A DNA stretch of 64,000 nt from Pseudomonadota bacterium (GTDB lineage Bacteria; Pseudomonadota; Gammaproteobacteria; Steroidobacterales; Steroidobacteraceae), in NCBI GenBank assembly GCA_023391815.1, contig JAEWAF010000026.1, forward strand, positions 40,508-104,507, written 5' to 3'. The notes below the pieces were generated by a model, which saw only the letters and a program-made list of their open reading frames with translations, ran no database searches and was not told the DNA's origin. Of this stretch, positions 1 through 7,149 are shown piece after piece. Both the position numbers and the translations under genes were made by a program. Position 1 is the first letter of the stretch. Every line of letters starts with the position of its first letter.

Positions 1-653
1 TTCCCATCGGCGCGAGCAACCAGACGACGGTCGTGATTCTTCACGACAGCCCCGGCATTTCTAGGGAACTGCAAGAGATGGCGCGCGAGGTCGCTCGCAC
101 CGGATACGTCGCGCTGATTATCGATTGCGCCCAGCGCGGTACGGCCAAGATTTCCACGCACCCGGACGCTTTGCTGAGCGAGGCATTCAGCGCCGACGTC
201 CAGAGCGACGTGCGCGCCGGCATCGTGACTTTGAATGGCAGCTCGCCGAACGCCAATCCCGTCGTGATTCTCGGATTCGGCTCGGCGGGCTACACCGCGT
301 TACGCATGGCGCTGAACGATCCACTCGGCGTGGTGGGCGTGATCGCTTTGTCCACACCGATCGAAGCGACTCAGAAATCCAAGACCGATCCGCGCCCGGA
401 CTTGATCACGCTGCTGGCGCGCTTGAATGTGCCCGTTCAATTTCATGCCGGGACCGCGGATCCGGCGATCTCTCGCGAGCAGCTGAACTGGCTGGGCCGC
501 TTCGTGGCGGTCGATCCGGACCGGCGCGAGCTCTATTTATATAGTGGCGCCGGTCCGGGCTTTTACCTGCCCTCGTCGACCCACTTCGACAAGGGATATC
601 AATTGCTGGCGCGGAAGCGCTGGCAAGAGTTCCTCGCCAGGCGCTTCAGCTAG
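1..653 (+). CDS. Dienelactone hydrolase-like alpha/beta hydrolase, 5' end missing
   Basis: The reading frame is open from the first base of the window, so the true start lies upstream and only about 217 C-terminal codons are present. The visible part begins with a beta strand and oxyanion-type turn (VVILHDSPGI), then a nucleophile elbow of the form GFGSAG, a late Asp in AGTADPAIS and a His in SSTHFDKGY, which together fit the Ser/Cys-Asp-His triad order of the dienelactone hydrolase family. The usual DLH nucleophile is Cys; Ser is seen here, so it is more likely a general carboxylesterase-type hydrolase. The substrate cannot be told. It converges with the amidohydrolase on the other strand, 11 bases away. 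Confidence 0.7.
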   Translation, partial: PIGASNQTTVVILHDSPGISRELQEMAREVARTGYVALIIDCAQRGTAKISTHPDALLSEAFSADVQSDVRAGIVTLNGSSPNANPVVILGFGSAGYTALRMALNDPLGVVGVIALSTPIEATQKSKTDPRPDLITLLARLNVPVQFHAGTADPAISREQLNWLGRFVAVDPDRRELYLYSGAGPGFYLPSSTHFDKGYQLLARKRWQEFLARRFS

Positions 654-664
654 GTCCAGTCTCG

Positions 665-1954
665 TTACGGCTGCTTGACCACCACGCCGTGCTTCATCAC
701 GAACACGGGCTGTTCGGTCGCGGCGATGTTGTTCAACACGTTGCCTTTGACGGCGACGATGTCGGCGATCTTGCCCGCTTCCAGCGTGCCCACCTGATCG
801 GCGATGCCGAGCAGCTTGGCCGATTCACGCGTGCCGGAAATCAGCGCCGCGTCCGGCTGCATGCCGATGTCCGTCAGCAGCTTGAACTCCTTCGCGTTCA
901 TGCCGTGCGGGGACACGCCCGAGTCGGTGCCGAACGCGATCGGCACGCCGATCTTCATAGCGGAGCGGAACATGCGCTCATGCTCGTGAAGCGTCGCGCG
1001 CGCCTTGGCCGCGATTGCAGGCGGGAACTTGTCGGCAACCTGGTTCACCCACCACACCGCCAACCGCGTCGGCACTAGGTACGTGCCCTTGGCCTTCATC
1101 AGCTTCAGGGTCTCGTCGCTGAGGAAGCTGCCGTGCTCGATTGAGTCCACGCCGGCTTCGACCGCCTGACGGGCAGCGAGATCGCCGTGAGCGTGAGCGG
1201 CTACTTTGCGCTTCCAGGCATGCGCTTCAGTCATGATGGCGTTCAGCTCATCCGGCGTCAGCTGCGGCACATCGACCGGATCCGCTTCGGAAAGCACGCC
1301 ACCCGACGAGCAGATCTTGATCACGTCCGCGCCCCACTTCAGCTGATAGCGCACGGCTGCGCGGCACTCATCGGCGCCGTTGCATACACCGTCCTGGACG
1401 CCGAGCGGCGCGATCCGATCGGGTGGGAACGGGCCCTGGTCGCAGTGACCGCCAGTGGAGCCCACCGAGTGGACCGCGGTAAGAATCGTCGGGCCCGGCG
1501 TCAGGCCGGCGTTGACGGCATTACGCAGACCGACATCGACGAACTCGCCCGCCCCCACGTTTCGGACGGTCGTGAAGCCGGCATCGAGGGTGCGCTTTGC
1601 ATACACCGCGGCGAAGAACGACTGCTCGGCGGCGAAGCGATACATCTCCGCATGGAAGCCCTTGTAGAAATCGTTGTGGCCTTCGTTGGTGATGTGCGTG
1701 TGGGCGTCGATGAAGCCCGGCAACAGCGTCGCGTCGCCGAGGTCGATCACTTTGGCATTGGCGGGCACGGCCTGTGAGCCGAGCGCTTTGATCTTGTCGC
1801 CTTCCACGAGCACGGCGCCGCCGTTGGTCAGGTTGCCCGACTTGCTGTCGAACAGATACGCCGCCTTCAGCACGATGGGCTGAGTGGTTTCGGCGGCTTG
1901 CACCGAGCCCACGACAGCTGCCAATCCCAACGCCAACTTCACTGCTAACCGCAT
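665..1954 (-). CDS. Secreted metal-dependent amidohydrolase (imidazolonepropionase-like)
   Basis: A 429-residue protein. I start it at the ATG at 1954 because GGGAGGA lies 5-6 bases before it and the following residues form a clean signal peptide (MRLAVKLALGLAAVVGSVQA). The frame stays open 14 codons further upstream without a better site. Amidohydrolase metal ligands are visible: HTH in GFIDAHTHI near residue 86, a Lys in DVIKICSSGG, His in HAHGD and IEHGS, and the Asp in FGTDSGVSPHG. Such exported family members hydrolyse cyclic amides or act as Xaa-Pro-type peptidases; the substrate cannot be read from sequence. It is divergent from the Tad locus, sharing a 151-base intergenic region with it. 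Confidence 0.85.
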   Translation of the reverse strand: MRLAVKLALGLAAVVGSVQAAETTQPIVLKAAYLFDSKSGNLTNGGAVLVEGDKIKALGSQAVPANAKVIDLGDATLLPGFIDAHTHITNEGHNDFYKGFHAEMYRFAAEQSFFAAVYAKRTLDAGFTTVRNVGAGEFVDVGLRNAVNAGLTPGPTILTAVHSVGSTGGHCDQGPFPPDRIAPLGVQDGVCNGADECRAAVRYQLKWGADVIKICSSGGVLSEADPVDVPQLTPDELNAIMTEAHAWKRKVAAHAHGDLAARQAVEAGVDSIEHGSFLSDETLKLMKAKGTYLVPTRLAVWWVNQVADKFPPAIAAKARATLHEHERMFRSAMKIGVPIAFGTDSGVSPHGMNAKEFKLLTDIGMQPDAALISGTRESAKLLGIADQVGTLEAGKIADIVAVKGNVLNNIAATEQPVFVMKHGVVVKQP

Positions 1955-2105
1955 TGCGTCCTCCCGATTTGGTGGTGCGGCACGATACCCCTTCACGTTT
2001 CAAAGGAAAACAGGGCCTGAATTTCTCGACGAACGCGCAATTATTTGGCGTTTTTGGCCAGTCTCGCGCCAGTACTGTGTCGCCACCGACCCAACGGAGA
2101 CTGCA

Positions 2106-2399
2106 ATGGATAGCAAACACACGACTTCAAAGGCGCACCTGCGCAGGGCACAGCGCGGCCAGGGAATGAGCGAGTACATCATCATCACCGCGCTCGTGGC
2201 GGTGGCGGGGATCGGACTGTTCGCCGCCTTCGGCGACGTACTGCAAAACCAGCTCGCCGGCATGAGCCGAGAGATGGCGGGCCAATCGGCCACGCAAGAC
2301 ATCAGCGATGCCCAGGCCTCCGCGACGACGGCCCAGAACCGCGCGGCGCAGGCGGACAGCCTCTCCACCTACAACCAGCAAACCAATGCGGCTCAGTAA
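2106..2399 (+). CDS. Flp-type (class III) prepilin-like protein
   Basis: A 97-residue protein starting at an ATG with GGAGA 5 bases upstream. Residues 18-24 read G-QGMSEY, matching the Flp prepilin rule of cleavage after Gly with Glu at +5 and Tyr at +6, followed by a hydrophobic helix (IIITALVAVAGIGLFAAFG). The C-terminal tail is rich in Gln, Ala and Ser and probably coiled. It is the first gene of the Tad locus and a candidate major or minor pilin subunit. It is longer than classical Flp (about 50-70 residues), so it could also be a minor pilin. The 14-base overlap with the next gene argues for translational coupling. Confidence 0.75.
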   Translation: MDSKHTTSKAHLRRAQRGQGMSEYIIITALVAVAGIGLFAAFGDVLQNQLAGMSREMAGQSATQDISDAQASATTAQNRAAQADSLSTYNQQTNAAQ

Positions 2400-3594
2400 G
2401 CGCCATCGTGGACAGATCGCGCCGGTCGCGCTGTTCGGCGTGCTCATCAGCAGCGCCGTGTTGGCCGTGATGTTCAACACCGGGCAGAAGGTCACCGAGC
2501 GATCGCAGGTCGCTAACGCCGCGGATGCCGCGGCGTATAGCGGTGCGGTGTGGACCGCGCGCCACCTCAACTTCATCGCCTATGCGAACCGAGCCATGAT
2601 CGCCAATCACGTCGCCGTCGGGCACTTCGTCTCGTATGTGAGCTGGGTGCGCTATATCAACGATTCGATCGAAGCGATCGATCGCGTGACTCAGTGGATT
2701 CCATACGTCGGCCAGTACGTGGACATCGTCGAGCAGATCTCGGCTCAGGTGCGTGATGCGACCGAGCAAGCCGCCGAGATCGCGATTCCAGCCGTCGATG
2801 CCTGGAACGTGAACATTCGGGCCGCGCAGGCGGAGGCCCAGGCGTCGCTCGCCTTCCGCAACGTGCAGAGCCTGATGGATCAGACCGGCCGCACGTACGA
2901 TCCCAACATTCGCATCAACGACGGCGACGGGCTCTCGCGCATGCCGGAGGAACTGCGAGCACTTCTTGACGCGCAGCTGATGACGCAAGCGGCGGCGGTG
3001 CCCACTTTCATCCAGCGTTACACCGCGAACAGCGATAGCAGTTCCATGCAACAGCTGGTGAATGCGAGTCTGCGCGGCAACTCCGATTTGCAGCGTTGGA
3101 TCGCAGGAGAACGAGGCTGGCGAGAGAATCTGTTCGCGGCTCAGTTGCGCAAGCGTGGCGCGACTTCGGTCAATCAAACGAACAATGCCGCGGATTGGCG
3201 GGCTGAAGATCAGCTCCAGTTTCGTACGCGCGCCTTGTTTGGCTGGCACCGTTGGCAGCGGATCGGCAATCGCGTCAGCACTGCCAGCGCTCGCGAATTC
3301 GATTCGGACTATTCCGGCGTGCCGGCGTACTACAACGTTGCTGGATCTGCTCGGGATGCGTCGCTTCGTATCACTGCGATTGCCACCAAATCTCAGGCGA
3401 ACGTCGCGACGGCGGACCTGTTTGGCATGACATCGAGCGCTCATCCATTGGCGGTTGCCGCTGTTGCTCGCGTGGAGTTCCGTCGGCCCCGCGGCTCGGC
3501 ATTCGCATCGCTGGGCGAGCGCAGGCATGAGTACGCGAATCTGTTCAACCCGTTCTGGGAAGCGAAGCTCGCCCCTGTCACCTGGAGCTTTTGA
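2386..3594 (+). CDS. TadG-related pilus assembly protein
   Basis: A 402-residue protein. I use the ATG at 2386, inside the end of the pilin gene, because the residues before it in the open frame are an Arg/Pro-rich shadow. A single N-terminal membrane helix follows a short basic stretch (RGQIAPVALFGVLISSAVLA), then the motif AADAAAYSGA typical of TadG-like proteins and a long periplasmic or extracytoplasmic part. Unlike the neighbouring pseudopilins it has no Glu at +5 of the helix, so it may not be a prepilin peptidase substrate. It probably works in assembly or anchoring of the Tad pilus. The final stop lies 2 bases before the next ATG. Confidence 0.7.
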   Translation: MRLSKRHRGQIAPVALFGVLISSAVLAVMFNTGQKVTERSQVANAADAAAYSGAVWTARHLNFIAYANRAMIANHVAVGHFVSYVSWVRYINDSIEAIDRVTQWIPYVGQYVDIVEQISAQVRDATEQAAEIAIPAVDAWNVNIRAAQAEAQASLAFRNVQSLMDQTGRTYDPNIRINDGDGLSRMPEELRALLDAQLMTQAAAVPTFIQRYTANSDSSSMQQLVNASLRGNSDLQRWIAGERGWRENLFAAQLRKRGATSVNQTNNAADWRAEDQLQFRTRALFGWHRWQRIGNRVSTASAREFDSDYSGVPAYYNVAGSARDASLRITAIATKSQANVATADLFGMTSSAHPLAVAAVARVEFRRPRGSAFASLGERRHEYANLFNPFWEAKLAPVTWSF

Positions 3595-3596
3595 TC

Positions 3597-4385
3597 ATGC
3601 GCTCCACCAATCGCGGCAACGCCATGGTCGAGACCGTTGTTGCCTTGGCCGTGCTCACGCCGTTCCTCGGCTGCATCGCGCTGCTCGGAAAGCAGATGGA
3701 TGTGAAACACAAAAGCCTCGATGCAGTCCGTTATTCGGTGTGGGAACGCACCGTGTGGAGCGGTAACGCCAAGACGGATGCGGATGTGCGGATCGAGGCG
3801 CTCGATCGGACCTTCGGCGATCCGAGCGCGGGGATGATGGCGATCGACTCGCTGCGCTCGCAGGGCGCCTCGCAAAATCCTCTCTGGCGACACTATCGGC
3901 AGCCGCTGATGAACGCGCCGATTTCATTTCAAACCGGGGAGAGCGCAAGTCCCGTCGAAGTGGGTCACGTGCTCATGCCCGGATTGGCGCATGGAACCGG
4001 ACCGGTCGGCGCGGTGGCCCGGGCCCTGCGGATGGACGATCTGAATTTGAATCGTCGCGCCTTCGCCAGCGCGACCATCGAAGCAACCATCCGACCGCTG
4101 CTAGCACACGGTGATGTGACACTGGCTCAGCGCGTTAGCGGCGCCCTGCTGAGTGACACTTGGTCGCCGCGCAGCGAGAGCGAGTTCGGACGCAGAGTGG
4201 ATGGCATCACCGCGAACGAACTGATCGAAGATCTCGAGCTTCCGGGCCGAGTCATCGCCCTGCAGGCCCTTAGTAAAGGCGGGCCACTGTATGGCGAAGG
4301 TCAATATGGCTGGGATCCTCAACTGCGACCTCGTTCGAGCTCGCTGCCCGCCGCCTATGTCGTCGAGCGGGGTGACGAGCGATGA
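3597..4385 (+). CDS. TadE-like pseudopilin
   Basis: A 262-residue protein starting at the ATG at 3597 (GGAG 9 bases upstream; a TTG two codons earlier is possible). The N-terminus RGNAMVETVVALAVLTPF fits TadE-type pseudopilins: Gly at the cleavage site, Glu at +5, then a hydrophobic helix. The rest is a soluble domain of unknown fold. TadE-like proteins are minor pilins processed by the prepilin peptidase and needed for Tad pilus function. It sits between the TadG-like gene and an unknown exported protein, and overlaps the latter by four bases (ATGA). Confidence 0.7.
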   Translation: MRSTNRGNAMVETVVALAVLTPFLGCIALLGKQMDVKHKSLDAVRYSVWERTVWSGNAKTDADVRIEALDRTFGDPSAGMMAIDSLRSQGASQNPLWRHYRQPLMNAPISFQTGESASPVEVGHVLMPGLAHGTGPVGAVARALRMDDLNLNRRAFASATIEATIRPLLAHGDVTLAQRVSGALLSDTWSPRSESEFGRRVDGITANELIEDLELPGRVIALQALSKGGPLYGEGQYGWDPQLRPRSSSLPAAYVVERGDER

Positions 4386-5086
4386 ACTCACTCCGAGTGT
4401 GCGCATTGCTGTCGATCATGTTGGTTCTGCCGGCGAACGCGGAGCGTCTGGTTCGCACGACGGCGCATCTGCCCGATCTTGCGGCTCCGCCCCAGGGCAC
4501 CGCGCAGTGGATCGCACGCAATATGCGAATGAACGGTTTGCCGATGACACTCCAGGCGTTCGAGTCACGGCTGTCGCCGGATGCCGTCCTCAGTTACTAC
4601 GAAAGTCAGCTCAGATCGCTGGGCAGTCACGACGTGCGACGCTCGGTGAATTCGCCCTGGCGCGTGTTGATGTTCAAGTCGCACGATCTTTTCGTCACTG
4701 TCCATGCTCGTCCGGCGAACGCGGGAAGTGAGGGAACGATCCTGGTGAGTCCTGCCCTCGATCCTGGCGTGCTCAGGCTGCACACGGACTTCCCGCGGCC
4801 GCCCGGCGCTCGCATCGTCAATCTACAGCAGTACGACGATGCGGGGATTCGATCGGAGCACATCAGTCTGGCAAGCGAACGCACGCCGTTTGCTGAAGCT
4901 CAGGCGTACTCACAGCTCCTGGTTACGAGCGGCTGGAACATCATCGATACCAGGCCGACCTATCAAAGTCATCGCGGCTTCGTGCTTGAAGCGCAGCGTC
5001 AGGCGGAGCAGGCCCTTGTCGTGATTGTCCCCGACGCGGCTCACCCCTCGACCACCGCGATCGTCATTACCTGGAAGAAGTCATGA
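4382..5086 (+). CDS. Exported protein of unknown function in the Tad locus
   Basis: A 234-residue protein with a standard Sec signal peptide (MNSLRVCALLSIMLVLPANA). The mature part contains two related-looking halves, each with a Tyr-rich segment followed by an SxGW/SLGSH-type turn (VLSYYESQLRSLG near residues 69-81, QAYSQLLVTSGW near 178-189). This resembles small periplasmic domains that occur twice, but I do not recognise a family. It starts by ATGA overlap with the TadE-like gene and ends by ATGA overlap with the 51-residue pilin-like gene, so it is surely part of the Tad operon and probably an accessory periplasmic factor. Confidence 0.6.
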   Translation: MNSLRVCALLSIMLVLPANAERLVRTTAHLPDLAAPPQGTAQWIARNMRMNGLPMTLQAFESRLSPDAVLSYYESQLRSLGSHDVRRSVNSPWRVLMFKSHDLFVTVHARPANAGSEGTILVSPALDPGVLRLHTDFPRPPGARIVNLQQYDDAGIRSEHISLASERTPFAEAQAYSQLLVTSGWNIIDTRPTYQSHRGFVLEAQRQAEQALVVIVPDAAHPSTTAIVITWKKS

Positions 5087-5238
5087 CGCGGCGGCGACAC
5101 CAATGCGGCTGGGCGACAGCCGAGTACCTCGCGATTCTCGCTGGCCTGATGGTGGTGTGGCGAGGCGCACAGGCCGCGCTGAGGCTCCTGGCCGAGCATC
5201 ACGATGAATTCTCCTGGGCCCTGATGATTCCGTTTTAA
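5083..5238 (+). CDS. Tiny Flp-like prepilin (51 residues)
   Basis: A short ORF beginning at ATG 5083 in an ATGA overlap with the preceding gene and ending with TAA at 5238, too short for most gene finders. It encodes a basic N-terminus (MTRRRHQCG), then WATAEYLAILAGLMVVW. Gly9 followed by Trp-Ala-Thr-Ala-Glu-Tyr matches the Flp signature (cleavage after Gly, Glu at +5, Tyr at +6), then a hydrophobic helix and a short tail ending in MIPF. After cleavage it would be 42 residues, close to the size of a mature Flp pilin. The coupling to neighbours, the conserved motif and the intact frame make me think it is real; it may be the actual Flp pilin or a minor pilin. Confidence 0.65.
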   Translation: MTRRRHQCGWATAEYLAILAGLMVVWRGAQAALRLLAEHHDEFSWALMIPF

Positions 5239-5263
5239 CGTCCGATCGCTCAAGGAACGAGCA

Positions 5264-6067
5264 ATGAAAGGCATCTGGATCACCGCACTCATGCTGGGTG
5301 GCGCGCTCGCCGCGGGAGGCGGCGCTGCGTACTTCGTCAAAGGCTACATCGATAGCGAAGTGCGAACGGAGCGCGAGCATCTACAAAAGCAGTATCGGCT
5401 CGTGAACGTCGTGGTCGCAAAGGTTGACCTCGCGCCGGGTTCGGTGCTTTCGGGTCAGACCGTGGCCGTTCGCGAAGTGCCGAATACATTTCTGCACGCG
5501 GAGGCGGTGAGGTCCGAGCATTGGGGAGAGATTGCCGGGCGCGTTCTGTCGCGGCCGGTGCGGAGTGGCGAGACCATTCTCACTTCTCATCTTGCTCAGA
5601 GCGTGGGCGCGGGCTTCTCGGCGCAGTTGCCGGAAGGAATGCGGGCACTCACGTTTCCAGTCGATGAAGAGGCGTCGATCGCGGGCATGCTCGCCCCGGG
5701 CGATCGCATCGATCTGCTCTTCACGACCGCGGCCGCGAACGACAGTGTCACTGTGCCCTTGCTCTTCTCCGTGCGGGTCATCGCGACCGGCATCCGAACG
5801 CAGGCTAACGAGCATTCGCTGCCGGATCGATTGCAGTCAGGTCCGTTTCGAACGATCACCGTAGCCGTCGATCCCGCCGACGCCGCGAAGATCACGCTCG
5901 CTCAAGAGGCCGGACGGATCACCGTGGCGCTTCGGCAGCCGAACGATCAATCGATCACCCGCATCGCTCGCATCACGAAAACCAGTCTGCTGAGAGGCGA
6001 CACACCGAATGTGACATCGCGGCCGCGGCTGCGAGTCGAAGTCATCCTCGGCGGAGTCGAGTCATGA
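5264..6067 (+). CDS. cpaB: CpaB/RcpC, Flp pilus assembly protein with SAF domain
   Basis: A 267-residue protein with AAGGA upstream of the ATG. It has an N-terminal membrane anchor (ITALMLGGALAAGGGAAYFV), then a SAF-type domain (VVVAKVDLAPGSVLSGQTV, followed by GRVLSRPVRSGE near residues 93-104) and a C-terminal beta-rich RcpC/CpaB domain with the diagnostic SIAGMLAPGDRIDLLFT. CpaB is an inner-membrane/periplasmic partner of the Tad secretin. The stop overlaps the secretin start (ATGA), the usual cpaB-cpaC order. Confidence 0.9.
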   Translation: MKGIWITALMLGGALAAGGGAAYFVKGYIDSEVRTEREHLQKQYRLVNVVVAKVDLAPGSVLSGQTVAVREVPNTFLHAEAVRSEHWGEIAGRVLSRPVRSGETILTSHLAQSVGAGFSAQLPEGMRALTFPVDEEASIAGMLAPGDRIDLLFTTAAANDSVTVPLLFSVRVIATGIRTQANEHSLPDRLQSGPFRTITVAVDPADAAKITLAQEAGRITVALRQPNDQSITRIARITKTSLLRGDTPNVTSRPRLRVEVILGGVES

Positions 6068-7113
6068 GCATCAGCACATTGTTGATGAGTGCTCTGATGC
6101 TTGGCACGCCAGCATCCGAGGCGCTCGAGCAAGCACCGGTCTCGGTGCTCTCCGTGCCGGTCGGTCAAAGCCTGTTGATTCGCTCGCCCGGGGCGAAGCG
6201 CGTGTCCGCCGGCGACGGGGCAACGATCGACATCAAGGTGCTCGACGACACGCAGGAAATCCTCGTGCTCGGTCGCAAGGCCGGCACCACGGATCTGCGC
6301 ATCTGGTCGCGCGATGGATCGAGCGTTGCCTATCTGGTGCAGGTGCTGGGCATCGTCGATCCGATCGTCGCGCCGGCGCCGGCCTTGCAAGCCGAGACCA
6401 CGATTCTGATCAAGGCAAAGCTCATCGAGGTTCGCAAATCGGCGCTCCGCGACATTGGCGTGGATTGGGCCGATGTCGCCTCCGGTCCGGTGCTCAGCAC
6501 TGACGACGGCGTGGATATCACATCGAGTCTGGATTCAGTGATCCGCCTGCTCATGACCCGTGGCGATGCTCGCGTGCTGGCCGAGCCGACATTGTCTTGT
6601 ATCAGCGGCGGCCAAGCGGACTTCGTCGTCGGCGGTGAAGTGCCGATTCCCGTTCAAAACCAGGACGGCGCGCTGAACGTCGTGTTCAAACAGTTCGGCA
6701 TCCTGCTCAATGTCGAGCCACGCGCCAACGATGCGGGATTGATACGAACCAAGGTCGGCGTCGAGGTCAGCAGCGTCGACAAAGCCAACTCCGTGCTCGG
6801 GATTCCGGGTTTCGCGACTCGGAAGACCAACACGGAGATGAACGTGCACTCCGGCGAGCCCATGGTCGTCGCCGGGTTGTTCAGCGCCGACGATGCAAAG
6901 AACGTGGCGAAAGTGCCGGGGCTCGGCTCACTCCCTGTCATTGGCGAGCTGTTCAAGTCGCGACAGTTTCGGCGCGGCGAGACTGAGCTCGTCGTCCTGG
7001 TCACGCCGGAAATCATCGGGACTGATTCCAACGCAGTGAAGGAAGGCGTGCAGCGCTTTGATCGGCTCAAGCGCGATTCGGATGAAGCACTCCAACCCCG
7101 GATGAACGACTAG
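6064..7113 (+). CDS. cpaC: CpaC/RcpA, Tad outer-membrane secretin
   Basis: A 349-residue exported protein. After a signal segment it shows the pilus-formation N-terminal domain (SVPVGQSLLIRSPGAKRV, then KVLDDTQEILVLGRKAGTTD) and a secretin domain with LAEPTLSCISGGQADFVVGGEVPIPV and the closing VPGLGSLPVIGELFKSRQFRRGETELVVLVTP pattern (quoted here only in its key blocks, VPGLGSLPVIG and ELVVLVTPEI). It would form the outer-membrane channel of the Tad pilus. It is at the short end for the family because the N-terminal part is compact, but the secretin core is complete. Confidence 0.9.
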   Translation: MSISTLLMSALMLGTPASEALEQAPVSVLSVPVGQSLLIRSPGAKRVSAGDGATIDIKVLDDTQEILVLGRKAGTTDLRIWSRDGSSVAYLVQVLGIVDPIVAPAPALQAETTILIKAKLIEVRKSALRDIGVDWADVASGPVLSTDDGVDITSSLDSVIRLLMTRGDARVLAEPTLSCISGGQADFVVGGEVPIPVQNQDGALNVVFKQFGILLNVEPRANDAGLIRTKVGVEVSSVDKANSVLGIPGFATRKTNTEMNVHSGEPMVVAGLFSADDAKNVAKVPGLGSLPVIGELFKSRQFRRGETELVVLVTPEIIGTDSNAVKEGVQRFDRLKRDSDEALQPRMND

Positions 7114-7149
7114 CGCCGACTCATCGACTTGCAAGGAAGCGAACGTCAC

